Assembly (NCBI GenBank): GCA_029267635.1
Contig: JAJUIK010000015.1
Coordinates: forward strand, 1 to 57,762
DNA from: Moraxellaceae bacterium
GTDB lineage: Bacteria; Pseudomonadota; Gammaproteobacteria; Pseudomonadales; Moraxellaceae
DNA length: 57,762 bases
Reading direction: 5' to 3'
Below are positions 27,166 to 37,329 of this stretch, in pieces. The translations under genes were made by a program, and so were the position numbers. The notes under the pieces are model-generated. The model was not told the DNA's origin, searched no databases, and was given only the letters and a program-made list of their open reading frames with translations. Position 1 is the first letter of the stretch, and each line of letters opens with the position of its first letter.

Positions 27166-29343
27166 CTAATTCGTTTTGGCTTTATAATTATAGGCATAAT
27201 TATAGCTATAATTGCCGCTAGCTGAACGCCGGATATCATTTAGAATAAAACCATTAACCTTAATACCCGCTTGTTCAAAACGATTGACCGTAAGCTCTAA
27301 TTCTCTCATATGTGTTTTAGCATGGCGCGCCACTATCAGATTGATCCCGACATATTGAGATACAATGATCGCATCCGTGACAGCTAATACTGGTGGTGTA
27401 TCAATAATAATATAGTCATAGTTCGGAATCAGTTGTTGTAGTAATCCATAAAGTCTCGCTGAATTGAGGAGTTCGGATGGATTGACTGGATTTTTACCAG
27501 ATGTAATTACATTTAAGTTCGTCACACTGGTGTTTTGTACCGTCTGTTCTAATGTACTTTGCTCATCCAGGTACTCAGCTAAACCATATTGGTTATTCAG
27601 ATTAAAATATTTGTGTAAATGACCATGACGCAAGTCTGCGTCAATGACCAGTACACGTTTATTGTTTTCTGCCATGATGGTCGCGAGGTTACTGGAAACA
27701 AACGTTTTTCCGACTCCTGGTGCTGGACCCGAGATCATGATGATATTGTTTTTGGCTTGTGGCCATGCAAAATGAATCGCTGTGCGTACGCTTCGCAGGC
27801 TTTCGATAGCAATATCCTTGCTATGTCTGATTGCTAATAATGACGGGGCTTTTTTCTTTTGTATTAGTTTTAGGCCGGGTTCTTGAATTGGGGAATGCGC
27901 TATAGTCGCGTAGACTGGCAGATTCAGTTCTTTTTCTATTTGGCTGCTATCCTTTACGCCGGAATATAACATATTGCGTAGTAAGGCAAGTAATATACCG
28001 AGGAGACTACCAAGGAATAAAGCTAAAACCAGAATCAATAATTTTTTCGGTTTGATCGGCGCAATAGGTTCAACTGCGGTATCAACAATACGGACATTCC
28101 CAATTTCACCAGCTTTCGCTACATGTAGTTGCTGGTAGGAATTGAGTAACGCAGTATATGATTGAGTTTTGGCTTCGACTTCACGAGACAGTTGTAAATA
28201 TTGGCGTTGTATTTCCGGCAGACGCTCTAAAGTACCATCCAGTTGATAAATCTTGCTATTAATTGTACTGAGTTGGGCATTAATTTCCCGCATGGTCGGA
28301 TGTTCAGCAGTATACTTGGCTGCCATTTCCGCTTTTCTTTGTTCAAGCTCAGCTTTTCTGGTTTCTAGTGCAATACTCTGATTTAGATACAATTCGGATT
28401 CTGTGGCGATATCGACGGTATTATATTGCTGGCGGAATTGGTTAAAGGTGCGCTCCGCATTATCAAGTTGCTGCTTTAAATCAGGTAACTTTTCATCTAG
28501 AAATTTTAAAGTCTGTGCAATTTCTGCCGAACTACGTTCAATATTCTGCTGACTATAAGCAGCTACGATAGCATTCAGTACTTTGGTAATATGTACTTTA
28601 TCCTGGCCTTGATAACTGAGTCCCAAAATACCTATCGTTTTACCTTTTTCTTCTACAGAATAATTTGCTGCAATTAAATTAATGGCTGCAGGTAATGACA
28701 GTTTTTGAATCTGATAATTGCCGTTTAACTGATCCTGAGCATAGATCGCAATTTTCCAATTGCCGAGAGCAGAAGTAACTTGTACTGGCCGGTTAAGTGC
28801 TCCCTGAAATACGACTTCTTCTGTCTCAGGATTAGTTAAGCTAAAGCTTTGTTGCTGAAATTTGAGTAACAGACTTTTATCCAGATATGCTACTGGAATT
28901 TCAAGCTGACGGATCGTGAAGCTTTTTTGATCATCTTGAAAGTGCACAGCTTGAGGTTGATAGTCGGTTCGATAATTTGTACGTTGAAACAGACGATTAC
29001 TAAAGGTGTCTTCAATGCTAGAGATTTGGATATCTAGATTTAAAAGGTCGATAACTGAACCTAAAATTAGCCGGGATTTTAAAATCTCTATTTCGTCTTG
29101 AGCATGAGATGTTTGTTCAACCATATCCGAAAGGTCACCTAGCAAAGCGGCTGATGCACCTTTAGTTTCTTCTACTTGGACTAGTGCATCCACAGAGTAG
29201 GTATCTGGTGTAACACGTAGATATAATAAGGCTGCAATTAGGCTGAGAAAGGTGCATAGGGCGATCAGTTGCCATTGTGCAATCAGGGAATAAAGTAACC
29301 CTTTTGCGTCAATTGTATCTTCGGTATTGTTATTTTTACTCAT
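27166..29343 (-). CDS. wzc: Capsule tyrosine kinase Wzc (first copy)
   Basis: An inner-membrane polysaccharide co-polymerase and BY-kinase of 725 residues. It has a cytoplasmic start, TM1 around residues 27-43 (LIALCTFLSLIAALLYL), a large periplasmic Wzz-like region with coiled coils, and TM2 (LLILVLALFLGSLLGILLALL). The kinase domain has Walker A SGPAPGVGKT, Walker A' VLVIDADLR and Walker B YIIIDTPPVL. The tail carries five tyrosines (GNYSYNYAYNYK). ATG at 29343 is the homologous start of the second Wzc; 49 of the first 62 residues match it. The upstream in-frame extension only reads through the dead wzb remnant. Confidence 0.94.
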   Translation of the reverse strand: MSKNNNTEDTIDAKGLLYSLIAQWQLIALCTFLSLIAALLYLRVTPDTYSVDALVQVEETKGASAALLGDLSDMVEQTSHAQDEIEILKSRLILGSVIDLLNLDIQISSIEDTFSNRLFQRTNYRTDYQPQAVHFQDDQKSFTIRQLEIPVAYLDKSLLLKFQQQSFSLTNPETEEVVFQGALNRPVQVTSALGNWKIAIYAQDQLNGNYQIQKLSLPAAINLIAANYSVEEKGKTIGILGLSYQGQDKVHITKVLNAIVAAYSQQNIERSSAEIAQTLKFLDEKLPDLKQQLDNAERTFNQFRQQYNTVDIATESELYLNQSIALETRKAELEQRKAEMAAKYTAEHPTMREINAQLSTINSKIYQLDGTLERLPEIQRQYLQLSREVEAKTQSYTALLNSYQQLHVAKAGEIGNVRIVDTAVEPIAPIKPKKLLILVLALFLGSLLGILLALLRNMLYSGVKDSSQIEKELNLPVYATIAHSPIQEPGLKLIQKKKAPSLLAIRHSKDIAIESLRSVRTAIHFAWPQAKNNIIMISGPAPGVGKTFVSSNLATIMAENNKRVLVIDADLRHGHLHKYFNLNNQYGLAEYLDEQSTLEQTVQNTSVTNLNVITSGKNPVNPSELLNSARLYGLLQQLIPNYDYIIIDTPPVLAVTDAIIVSQYVGINLIVARHAKTHMRELELTVNRFEQAGIKVNGFILNDIRRSASGNYSYNYAYNYKAKTN

Positions 29344-29349
29344 AATTTT

Positions 29350-29595
29350 GACATCAAAAGTTAAACGTAATTTTTCTAGTCTGTGATGAAGCATTCAATT
29401 AAGTTACAGGTTTCATCAAAGACCTGCTGCTCCTGCTGGTAATAATCTGGGGCATCTTAATTTTACTAATGGCCCAAATAAAGAATCTTGTCTCTGGTAA
29501 ATACTCTGATGTGCTCTAGATGCTTTCATTGATACCAGAATAAGATTGGCTTTTTTTAATCTGTCCCACATTCAATTTTTTTGTGTATCTTGATT
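29350..29595 (-). pseudogene. wzb: Decayed wzb remnant (low-molecular-weight tyrosine phosphatase)
   Basis: This interval lines up base by base with the 3' part of the intact wzb at 55685-56113. Shared anchors in plus-strand orientation include GACATCAAAAGTT, GTTTCATCAAAGA, GGCTTTTTTTAATCTG (GGCTTTTTTAATCTG in the intact copy) and CATTCA followed by a T run. Roughly the last 80 codons are represented, with many substitutions, small indels and stop codons. The 5' part, including the CX5R catalytic loop, is missing. The gap between wza and wzc here is 271 bp against 447 bp in the intact module. It cannot encode a phosphatase. Confidence 0.88.
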
Positions 29596-29614
29596 TATTG
29601 GTTACCTCATACTA

Positions 29615-30688
29615 TTAATCTGGTATAGCGGTACTTACAATGCTTGAAAAAGGAATTATCTGACTGATAACACGTTGCCAACGAGTTAGACCTGTAGCAT
29701 CCACATAGACAATATCGTTACTGCGCATTCTAAACTGGTTGGCCAGACCAAAATCACCCAGATTGCCTAGACTTAAGTGATACAGTTCAGTTATTTGATG
29801 ATTGGGGTAGCTACGCACTACGTAAATTCGACCAGCACTGGCAGACAGTGGGTTAATCCCTAGGCTTTCACCTAAAACATCACTAAGAGTCATGCCTTGA
29901 TCACGTACTGGCAGGGCTTCATTTCTGCCTGATTCACCAAGAACATAGATTTTCTGATTCTCACGAGAATTAACATATAAGGAATCATTTGGTTGAATTA
30001 ACAGGTTATGTAGTGAGAATCCTGCTTTTTCTAAAGCAAGGGTATTCAGGTCATAGGTTATCCCTTGACGTACCAATTGAATAGACGTAGTGTCACCCCG
30101 CTCAGTCACCCCACCAGCTAGACCCAGCGCCGTATAAACACTCACCGGTTGGTCAGATAAATAAAATTGCCCACCTGCTCGTACATTGCCTAGAACCGAA
30201 TAACGTTGTCCTTGATAGGCCTGCACACGCACGATTACATCTGGATTTTTTAAATAACGTGCCAGTTGACTGCGTAATTCCTGATTAATTTGGGAAAGGG
30301 TCTTTCCTGCTACTTTATAGCGATTGATTAATGGAAAATGAATATAGCCATTTTGGTCAATCTGATAGCTACTACCACCTTCGGTTGTCGCTGCACTGAT
30401 TTCAGGATAGGCCCATAAGTGAATGGATAAAACATCACCCGGACTTAAATGGTAGTTACGCTTATTATTCTGGAATAAAAAAGCATAGTCTCGTTGATAA
30501 TGAATTTGAGCAGGCTGTAAAGCAGGTAGGGTGTCTTGGCTCAGTTTTACGATGTTAACTTGAGTTCCCAATTCGGTTTGATAAACTCCCTCTTTTGGCA
30601 AATTATAGGTTTGAAGGCCGGAAGTTACCGCACAGCCGGCCGATGATAGGCTTATAGTTAAAATGCATAAAAAGTGTTGATATTTCAC
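29615..30688 (-). CDS. wza: Outer-membrane capsule export lipoprotein Wza (first copy)
   Basis: A 357-residue polysaccharide exporter with lipobox SAGC (about residues 17-20) and the mature start CAVTSGLQTY. It has a PES domain (YHLSPGDVLSIHLWAYPEI), SLBB repeats (YSVLGNVRAGGQFYL and IYVLGESGRNEAL), and a C-terminal amphipathic helix (TRWQRVISQIIPF) that would form the outer-membrane barrel. It closely parallels the second copy at 56114-57214, differing mainly by a shorter loop near residue 105. It shares a leader motif with that copy (30743-30755). Confidence 0.94.
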   Translation of the reverse strand: MKYQHFLCILTISLSSAGCAVTSGLQTYNLPKEGVYQTELGTQVNIVKLSQDTLPALQPAQIHYQRDYAFLFQNNKRNYHLSPGDVLSIHLWAYPEISAATTEGGSSYQIDQNGYIHFPLINRYKVAGKTLSQINQELRSQLARYLKNPDVIVRVQAYQGQRYSVLGNVRAGGQFYLSDQPVSVYTALGLAGGVTERGDTTSIQLVRQGITYDLNTLALEKAGFSLHNLLIQPNDSLYVNSRENQKIYVLGESGRNEALPVRDQGMTLSDVLGESLGINPLSASAGRIYVVRSYPNHQITELYHLSLGNLGDFGLANQFRMRSNDIVYVDATGLTRWQRVISQIIPFSSIVSTAIPD

Positions 30689-30742
30689 TTGAAACCCCTT
30701 TATTTTTATATAGAAATTATTAATTATTTAATTTCGAGGTAT

Positions 30743-30755
30743 TTTACGTGATTAA
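30743..30755 (-). promoter_or_regulatory. Conserved leader motif upstream of wza (copy 1)
   Basis: The plus-strand sequence TTTACGTGATTAA occurs 55 bp before the wza start, and identically 57 bp before the second wza (57271-57283). Sequence on the far side diverges. It could be a regulator site or part of the untranslated leader. Confidence 0.5.
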
Positions 30756-31420
30756 CGTTTAAAAACTATAACAAATTATATAGATTGTCCATACCTGTTT
30801 TTGGTTTTATTTTTCTTTGGCGCATAAATCTATGTTTAACGGTTTGTTTAAGAATAGAATTTCAGAATGAGTAAAGCTAAAGTGGTTTTTAATTAATTTT
30901 TAAGTATTTGATTTTAAATGTCTAATAAGTTGAAAGATGTAGAATCTGCTATCAATTAGCTTGATAAGATCTGATCTTTTCTCATTATCCTTCCATAACT
31001 AAAGGTTATGTACTAAGAAATGAGCTGGCACTGTTGCGAGAATCTCATAATTTTTTAATTCTAGAGCGGTTAATTATAAGAATTATATTTCTCGTGAAAT
31101 TTACTATATATTTAAACCATTTTAGAAATATTATGTGGGTCAAGAATAAATTAATAATATATTGTTAATTTTGGAAAAACATATCAACCATTATAAAATA
31201 TATTCTATCTAATATAGTCGAAAAGTGTCTAAAAAACAGTAGATATTTAGATTTGGATCAATATTAGAAGAAGACTTATTTATAAAGTGTAACTATTTTT
31301 GATGAAAAGTTTCTATCGGTAGTTGCTATGATAAAGCTAATTTATGCTATAAATGGCTCAAATCGAAAAAATATGTATAGCTAAAAATCGATTATAAAAA
31401 ATAAAGTTTGGGAACTAAGA
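30756..31420. other. AT-rich divergent promoter region between wza and rmlB
   Basis: A long, very AT-rich non-coding interval that must carry the promoters of the first export module (leftward) and of the synthesis cluster (rightward). One candidate promoter (31323-31353) is annotated separately. I see no ORF, no JUMPstart match and no repeat. Confidence 0.6.
31323..31353 (+). promoter_or_regulatory. Candidate promoter of the capsule synthesis operon
   Basis: An extended -10, TGCTATAAA (TATAAA at 31348-31353), with TTGCTA at 31323-31328 as a possible -35. The spacing of 19 bp is long, so the extended -10 would carry most of the strength. It lies 67 bp before rmlB. Confidence 0.4.
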
Positions 31421-32494
31421 ATGAATAAAAAGATATTAGTGACCGGAGGGGCCGGTTTTATTGGCTCTGCAGTAATCCGACATGTCATAAAAGATACGGA
31501 CCATCGTGTTTTAAATATTGATAAGCTGACTTATGCCGGAAATTTAGAATCTCTAATTTCTGTCTCAGAAAACTCTCGTTACCAATTTTCTCAAACTGAT
31601 ATTTGTGATGGTACTGCTTTAACGGAATTATTTGCAGATTTTCAGCCTGATGCTGTGATGCATTTGGCAGCAGAGTCTCATGTGGATCGTTCGATTGATG
31701 GTCCTGCTGAATTTATTACCACCAATATCGTGGGTACCTATACGTTATTGGAGGCGGCAAGAAAATATTGGCAAAACCTTGATAAGGTCAAAAAGTCCCA
31801 ATTTAAATTTCATCATATTTCAACCGATGAAGTGTATGGTGATTTAAATAGCACGAACGATCTTTTTACTGAAACCACCCCCTACGCGCCAAGTTCACCT
31901 TATTCAGCCAGCAAAGCCAGCTCCGATCATTTGGTGCGAGCTTGGTATCGAACCTATGGTTTCCCGGTAGTCGTGACGAACTGTTCCAATAATTACGGAC
32001 CTTATCATTTTCCTGAAAAATTAATTCCATTGGTTATTTTGAATGCCTTGGATGGGAAGCCATTACCTGTTTATGGAAATGGTCAGCAGATCCGTGATTG
32101 GCTGTTTGTAGAAGATCATGCTCGTGCTTTATATCGAGTTGCTACTGAGGGCATTGTGGGCGAAACTTACAATATCGGTGGGCATAATGAAAAACAAAAT
32201 ATAGAAGTTGTTCAAACTATTTGTCAGATTCTGGATGAATTAAAACCACAGCCGAATAATCAGCCTTATGAAAGCCTAATTACTTTTGTCAAAGACCGGC
32301 CTGGACATGATTTACGTTATGCCATTGATGCCTCAAAAATTGAGCGTGAATTAGGTTGGAAGCCACAAGAATCATTTGAAACCGGCATCCGTAAAACGGT
32401 GCAATGGTATCTGAATAATTTGGAATGGTGCCGTCGTGTTCAGGATGGTCGCTATCAGCGTGAAAGATTAGGGGTGAGTGCATCATGTCAATAA
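31421..32494 (+). CDS. rmlB: dTDP-glucose 4,6-dehydratase
   Basis: A 357-residue extended SDR that converts dTDP-glucose to dTDP-4-keto-6-deoxyglucose. NAD loop TGGAGFIG is at residues 8-15. The catalytic Thr135-Asp136-Glu137 lies in [11 protein letters not shown], and Tyr161/Lys165 in YSASK. It is the first gene of the synthesis cluster, overlapping rmlA by 10 bp. With no rmlC or rmlD in the cluster, its product should go to the 3-amino sugar branch, not to rhamnose. Confidence 0.96.
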   Translation: MNKKILVTGGAGFIGSAVIRHVIKDTDHRVLNIDKLTYAGNLESLISVSENSRYQFSQTDICDGTALTELFADFQPDAVMHLAAESHVDRSIDGPAEFITTNIVGTYTLLEAARKYWQNLDKVKKSQFKFHHISTDEVYGDLNSTNDLFTETTPYAPSSPYSASKASSDHLVRAWYRTYGFPVVVTNCSNNYGPYHFPEKLIPLVILNALDGKPLPVYGNGQQIRDWLFVEDHARALYRVATEGIVGETYNIGGHNEKQNIEVVQTICQILDELKPQPNNQPYESLITFVKDRPGHDLRYAIDASKIERELGWKPQESFETGIRKTVQWYLNNLEWCRRVQDGRYQRERLGVSASCQ

Positions 32495-33363
32495 CAACAA
32501 AGGGCATTATTTTAGCGGGTGGTTCAGGGACACGTTTGTACCCTATCACTAAAGGCGTATCTAAACAGTTACTTCCTGTCTATGACAAACCGATGGTGTA
32601 TTACCCGCTGTCTGTCTTGATGTTAGCGGGTATTCGCGAAATATTGGTGATTAGTACGCCTGAGGATATTGAGGGATTTAAACGTTTGTTGGGTGATGGT
32701 TCACAATTTGGTATTGAGCTAAGTTATGCGATTCAGCCCTGTCCGGATGGTTTGGCACAGGCATTTATCCTGGGTGAAGAATTTATTGGTCAAAGTAATG
32801 TTTGTTTGGTTCTTGGCGATAATATCTTTTATGGACAAGGTTTTACACCAATGTTACGCCAGGCGGCAGCGCGTCAGAAAGGTGCGACAGTATTTGGATA
32901 TCAGGTCAAAGATCCTGAACGTTTTGGTGTGGTTGAATTTGATGATCAAAAACATGCTGTCTCAATAGTAGAAAAACCGCAACATCCGAAATCCAATTTT
33001 GCTGTGACTGGTCTTTATTTCTATGATAATGATGTGATCGAAATTGCCAAGCAGGTGAAGCCATCTGATCGTGGCGAGCTGGAAATTACCACAGTCAATC
33101 AGATGTATTTGGAGCGGGGTGATTTAAACGTTGAATTGCTGGGACGTGGTTTTGCTTGGTTGGATACAGGTACACATGGCAGTTTACTTGAAGCAGCTCA
33201 GTTTGTAGAAACGCTTGAAAAGCGTCAAGGTTACAAAGTGGCCTGTTTAGAAGAAATTGCACTGAATAATGGTTGGTTAAACAGAAATCAAGTCTTAGCA
33301 ATTGGTCAAAGCATGAGTAAAAATGATTATGGCCAATATTTAATTTCGTTGGTAAATGAATAA
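32485..33363 (+). CDS. rmlA: Glucose-1-phosphate thymidylyltransferase
   Basis: A 292-residue nucleotidyltransferase making dTDP-glucose from glucose 1-phosphate and dTTP. The nucleotide-binding loop [11 protein letters not shown] is at residues 12-22, followed by [13 protein letters not shown]. Other family segments are [10 protein letters not shown] and [13 protein letters not shown]. It is the short RmlA type. It is translationally coupled to rmlB and lies 2 bp before the fused ketoisomerase gene. Confidence 0.97.
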   Translation: MSITTKGIILAGGSGTRLYPITKGVSKQLLPVYDKPMVYYPLSVLMLAGIREILVISTPEDIEGFKRLLGDGSQFGIELSYAIQPCPDGLAQAFILGEEFIGQSNVCLVLGDNIFYGQGFTPMLRQAAARQKGATVFGYQVKDPERFGVVEFDDQKHAVSIVEKPQHPKSNFAVTGLYFYDNDVIEIAKQVKPSDRGELEITTVNQMYLERGDLNVELLGRGFAWLDTGTHGSLLEAAQFVETLEKRQGYKVACLEEIALNNGWLNRNQVLAIGQSMSKNDYGQYLISLVNE

Positions 33364-33365
33364 CT

Positions 33366-34220
33366 ATGAGTCTCGTTCAATTAGTCGATTTACCAAGTTT
33401 TGGTGATGATCGAGGTGGTTTGGTTGCAATTGAGTCCAATCGATCCATCCCTTTTGAAATAAAGCGTTTGTATTATATTTTTAATACATCGGATAACAAA
33501 CCTCGCGGTTTTCATGCACATATTGATTTAAAGCAGATTGCCGTGTGCGTAAAAGGGAGTTGTCGTTTTATTCTGGATGATGGACTCCATAAAGAAGAAG
33601 TGGTTTTAAATTCTCCAACACAAGGATTAATGATTGAAAGCTTAACTTGGCGCGAAATGCATGACTTTTCTGAGGATTGTGTTTTATTGGTTTTGGCGAA
33701 TGGTTATTATGATGAAGATGATTATATTCGTGATTATGACCAGTTTTTAAAAGAAGTAAATAAACCTTTTATTCATTCATTATCTGATGTGCAATCTAAT
33801 CAAATTGGTCAGAATACTCGTATTTGGCAATATAGTGTGGTTTTTAAAAAGGTTCAAATTGGTGAAAACTGCAACATTTGTGCGCATACATTAATCGAGA
33901 ATGATGTCAAAATTGGAAATAATGTAACAATTAAATCAGGTGTTTATGTTTGGGAGGGAGTTACAATAGAAGATAATGTATTTATCGGACCGGGCGTAAG
34001 TTTTACCAATGACAAGAAACCAAGTTCTAAACAATATCCAAAATATTTTGAAAAAACAATTGTAGAACAAGGTGCCAGTATAGGTGCGAATGCAACAATT
34101 TTACCTGGTATTAAAATCGGAAGAAATGCATTGATTGGTGCGGGTGCAGTTGTTACTAAAGATGTTCCAGAAAATGCAATTGTTATAGGTGTTCCGGCCT
34201 ATATTAAAGGGTATAAGTGA
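33366..34220 (+). CDS. Fused sugar 3,4-ketoisomerase / N-acetyltransferase (FdtD-like)
   Basis: A 284-residue two-domain protein. Residues 1-135 are a cupin ketoisomerase of the FdtA/QdtA/WxcM type, with the catalytic pair H50 and H52 in [11 protein letters not shown]. Residues about 140-284 are a left-handed beta-helix acyltransferase with hexapeptide repeats ([20 protein letters not shown]) and the coenzyme A-side ending [20 protein letters not shown]. The same fusion is known in Shewanella denitrificans FdtD. It would isomerise dTDP-4-keto-6-deoxyglucose to the 3-keto form and later N-acetylate the 3-amino sugar. Fuc3NAc versus Qui3NAc cannot be decided by eye. Confidence 0.88.
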   Translation: MSLVQLVDLPSFGDDRGGLVAIESNRSIPFEIKRLYYIFNTSDNKPRGFHAHIDLKQIAVCVKGSCRFILDDGLHKEEVVLNSPTQGLMIESLTWREMHDFSEDCVLLVLANGYYDEDDYIRDYDQFLKEVNKPFIHSLSDVQSNQIGQNTRIWQYSVVFKKVQIGENCNICAHTLIENDVKIGNNVTIKSGVYVWEGVTIEDNVFIGPGVSFTNDKKPSSKQYPKYFEKTIVEQGASIGANATILPGIKIGRNALIGAGAVVTKDVPENAIVIGVPAYIKGYK

Positions 34221-34383
34221 AATGCTTAAGCTAATTAAATTGCTATGCATTTCTTAATACAGAACTCTTAGAAAAAAAACTTGTTTTTTATTTAATATTC
34301 CATTGAGGAGTATTCATGAAAAGATAAAAGTTATTATATTCTAAGTTATATAAAACTATAAAAATTAGATAAGGTATAAAATA

Positions 34384-35448
34384 ATGGCAAAAATATTGAT
34401 TGGTGGAGCAGGAAGCGCACTTTCAGAAGGAGTGATTTTTTCACTGAAAAAAAATTCTAAAAATGAAGTCATTGGAATGGGTTCGGAACCAACAGATCTA
34501 GTGCAGTCTTCTGCTGTAAGAAAATATTATATTCCTTATGCTGATACACCTGAATATAAAAAGAGTCTGTTGGAAATTTTAAATAAAGAAAAACCTGATT
34601 TAGTCCATTTTCAGAATGATTTAGAAATATATCATGCATCTTTGATTCGTGATGAGATTACTTCTACAGGGGTGAAATTATTCATGCCAGAACACGAAGT
34701 TATCGATACTTGTGTTCACAAATTTAAATCTTATGAAGCCTTTACTAAGGCGGATATTAAAGTTCCTAAAAATATAATGATTAATAATCAAAAGGACTTG
34801 GAAGATGCCTTCAAATATTTAGGCGATAGTGATGGCAAAATATGGCTTAGAGCAAGTTCGATTGGTGGAGGAGGAAAGGGTTCACTTCCAACGAAAGATA
34901 TTGATTTGGCAAAAGCTTGGTTAAATCATTACAACGGCTGGGGTGATTTTATCGCTGCTGAAATGTTGACAGCCAAAACTGTGACTTGGATGTCAATATG
35001 GTATCACGGTGATTTGGTAGTGGCGCAAACACGTGCTCGTAATGGATGGGCACATGGTAATAGAACAATTTCTGGAGTTACTGGTATGACTAAAGTTGGT
35101 GTGACAATGGAGTCTGAAATTGTGACAAATATTGCAATTAATGCGATTAAAGCTACAACCAATAAACCCCATGGAATTTTTGGCGTGGATATGGCATATG
35201 ATACAGATGGTATACCGAATCCAACGGAAATTAATATTTCAAGATTTTTTACGACGATACGTTTTTTTACGGAAGCTGGAATTAATATGCCTGAAATATT
35301 TAAATGTCTAGCATTAGATGAAAGTTTTCAACCGCCTGTTAAGAAAATTAATCCTTTACCAGAGAACTTGATGTGGGTTAGAGGAATGGATAATGAACCT
35401 AAATTGATTACAAATGATATCCTTGAAAAGAATATCAACTTCTTATGA
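34384..35448 (+). CDS. ATP-grasp enzyme, carbamoyl-phosphate-synthase-like ligase
   Basis: A 354-residue protein with a CarB-like pre-ATP-grasp fold (KILIGGAGSALSEGVIFSLKK, key GGAGS at residues 7-11) and an ATP-grasp domain. The glycine-rich flexible loop SSIGGGGKGS is at residues 158-167. Acidic metal ligands sit in FGVDMAYD and in PTEINISRF (E282, N284). Such enzymes join a carboxylate to an amine or thiol via acyl phosphate. No acceptor is evident. It is set off from its neighbours by 163 and 152 bp in an otherwise tight operon and is directly followed by a HAD gene. It may attach an amino acid or similar acyl group to a sugar. This is inference. Confidence 0.7.
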   Translation: MAKILIGGAGSALSEGVIFSLKKNSKNEVIGMGSEPTDLVQSSAVRKYYIPYADTPEYKKSLLEILNKEKPDLVHFQNDLEIYHASLIRDEITSTGVKLFMPEHEVIDTCVHKFKSYEAFTKADIKVPKNIMINNQKDLEDAFKYLGDSDGKIWLRASSIGGGGKGSLPTKDIDLAKAWLNHYNGWGDFIAAEMLTAKTVTWMSIWYHGDLVVAQTRARNGWAHGNRTISGVTGMTKVGVTMESEIVTNIAINAIKATTNKPHGIFGVDMAYDTDGIPNPTEINISRFFTTIRFFTEAGINMPEIFKCLALDESFQPPVKKINPLPENLMWVRGMDNEPKLITNDILEKNINFL

Positions 35449-35600
35449 AAAATATTATTACTAATATGGGATATTTTATCAGGTGTAATCTATAGAATTA
35501 AATCAATATATAAGGCTAAAATGGTTCTGTTGGTTATATTTAAAAAATAAAATAATAAGTTTTAGTTTATAAAAATTATTTAGCTATATGGTATCAAAGT

Positions 35601-36212
35601 ATGAATATAGTGTTTGATCTGGATGGTACTTTAATTTGCTCTAGAGAGCGAATGTTTTATTTATTTAGTGATTTAGTGCCAGAGTCTGATTTAACTTTTG
35701 ATCAATATTGGGCATTAAAATTTTCTTATTTTTCTAATGTGGATATTCTTAAAAATTATTTGAATTACAAAGATGAACAAATATCAAGTTTTAAAATTCA
35801 GTGGATGAATTTAATTGAAGACGTTAATTACTTAAAATTTGATAAGCCAATAGTGGGCTGTTTAGATCAATTGGAAAGTCTGTCAGATAATGCAAATTTA
35901 TTTTTATGTACAGCAAGACAGTCGAGTGATAAGACTTTTGAGCAATTAGATAATTTAGGAATGCTTAAATATTTTGAAAATATTCTAGTCACACAACAAA
36001 AAATTTCTAAAGAACATGTAATATCTAGCAGTATCTCAAATCTCTCAATAAACGATTGGATGGTTGGGGACACGGGTGAAGATATAAAAGCTGGGAAGAG
36101 TCTCGGTATAAAAACTTGTGCAGTATTATCAGGTTTTATGAATAAATTCAATTTATTAAGATATGGTCCAGATCAACTTATTTTCAATATAAGGGACTTT
36201 TTATATGAATAA
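35601..36212 (+). CDS. HAD-family phosphatase
   Basis: A 203-residue HAD hydrolase. Motif I is FDLDGTL, with Asp6 and Asp8; Thr104 in LCTARQS is motif II; and motif IV is [11 protein letters not shown] (Asp157 and Asp161). The alpha-helical cap between residues about 15 and 80 is that of C1-capped small-molecule phosphatases. It overlaps the aminotransferase by 8 bp and follows the ATP-grasp gene, so the three are likely co-expressed. It could dephosphorylate a precursor or product of the ATP-grasp step. The substrate is unknown. Confidence 0.72.
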   Translation: MNIVFDLDGTLICSRERMFYLFSDLVPESDLTFDQYWALKFSYFSNVDILKNYLNYKDEQISSFKIQWMNLIEDVNYLKFDKPIVGCLDQLESLSDNANLFLCTARQSSDKTFEQLDNLGMLKYFENILVTQQKISKEHVISSSISNLSINDWMVGDTGEDIKAGKSLGIKTCAVLSGFMNKFNLLRYGPDQLIFNIRDFLYE

Positions 36213-37329
36213 TAATATTCCGTTTCTTAATCTTCAATCCATTAATCATCAATATCGTCGAGAATTAATTGAAGCATGTACTTGTGTAATTGATTCAGGC
36301 TGGTATATAGATGGTAATGAGTTAAAACAGTTTGAACAAAATTTTGCAAATTACTGTGGAATACGGTTTGTAATTGGCGTTGCTAATGGATTAGATGCAC
36401 TTATTCTGACTCTGCGAGCGTGGAAAGAGTTAGGTAAATTAAAAGATGGGGATGAAGTGATTGTTCCCTCTAATACGTATATTGCAAGTATCCTCGCCAT
36501 TACAGCGAATGATCTAAAACCAGTGTTAGTTGAGCCAGATGTAGTATCTTTTAATATTGATACTAAAAAAATTGAAGCCGCTATTACTGCTAAAACTAGA
36601 GTGATTTTGCCTGTCCATTTATATGGACAGCTCGCTGCAATGCCGGAGATTATGGCCATAGCAGAGAAGTATAATTTATTGGTTTTAGAGGACTCTGCAC
36701 AGGCACATGGTGCTGAAATATCCGGGAAAAAAGCAGGTAGTTGGGGCAATGCTGCAGGTTTTAGTTTTTATCCCGGTAAAAATTTGGGTGCACTTGGAGA
36801 TGCTGGTGCTATTACTACCAATGATGCTGAACTGGCAAATATGCTTAAAGCATTACGTAATTATGGATCACACGAGAAATATAAAAATTTGGTGCTGGGT
36901 GTAAATAGCCGACTTGATGAAATTCAGGCGGCTATGTTGAATGTGAAATTAAAGTTTTTAGACCAGGAAACTCAGCATCGTCGTCAAATTGCAGACTTAT
37001 ATTTGAAAGAAATTCAAAATCCTGAAATTGAGATTCCTCTAAAAAATATCGATACACAAACTTATTTACAACATGTTTGGCATTTGTTTGTGATACGTAC
37101 CAAGCATCGTGAAGCATTACAAAAATATTTGTTAGAGCATGGTGTACAGACATTAATTCATTATCCAATTCCGCCACATAAACAACATGCCTATAAGGAA
37201 TGGAATGATTTGAGTTTTCCTATATCAGAACAGATACATGCAGAAATCCTGAGTTTGCCTATGGGACCTACCTTGACAATTGATAAGGCAAAGAAAGTTG
37301 TTCAATTGTGTAATGGTTTTAAAGCATAA
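36205..37329 (+). CDS. DegT-family PLP sugar aminotransferase (FdtB/QdtB-like)
   Basis: A 374-residue sugar aminotransferase. The PLP lysine is K192 in [14 protein letters not shown], preceded by Asp163 in [10 protein letters not shown], which pairs with the pyridine nitrogen. It starts [17 protein letters not shown], the form seen in 3-aminotransferases acting on dTDP-3-keto-6-deoxyhexoses. With RmlA, RmlB and the fused ketoisomerase/acetyltransferase it completes the dTDP-3-acetamido-3,6-dideoxyhexose route. Confidence 0.88.
   Translation: MNNNIPFLNLQSINHQYRRELIEACTCVIDSGWYIDGNELKQFEQNFANYCGIRFVIGVANGLDALILTLRAWKELGKLKDGDEVIVPSNTYIASILAITANDLKPVLVEPDVVSFNIDTKKIEAAITAKTRVILPVHLYGQLAAMPEIMAIAEKYNLLVLEDSAQAHGAEISGKKAGSWGNAAGFSFYPGKNLGALGDAGAITTNDAELANMLKALRNYGSHEKYKNLVLGVNSRLDEIQAAMLNVKLKFLDQETQHRRQIADLYLKEIQNPEIEIPLKNIDTQTYLQHVWHLFVIRTKHREALQKYLLEHGVQTLIHYPIPPHKQHAYKEWNDLSFPISEQIHAEILSLPMGPTLTIDKAKKVVQLCNGFKA

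Noticed and set aside
29344..29394. 17-residue N-terminal extension of the first Wzc
   Set aside because: It reads through the dead wzb remnant; the second Wzc starts at the equivalent of 29343.
31316..31327. ATCGGTAGTTGC resembling the ops (RfaH) element
   Set aside because: Only six of eight core bases match, and it lies at or upstream of the likely -35, so it would not be transcribed. No JUMPstart context was found.
30689..31420. CRISPR-like or tandem repeats in the AT-rich capsule promoter region
   Set aside because: No regularly spaced repeat; similarity is only base composition.
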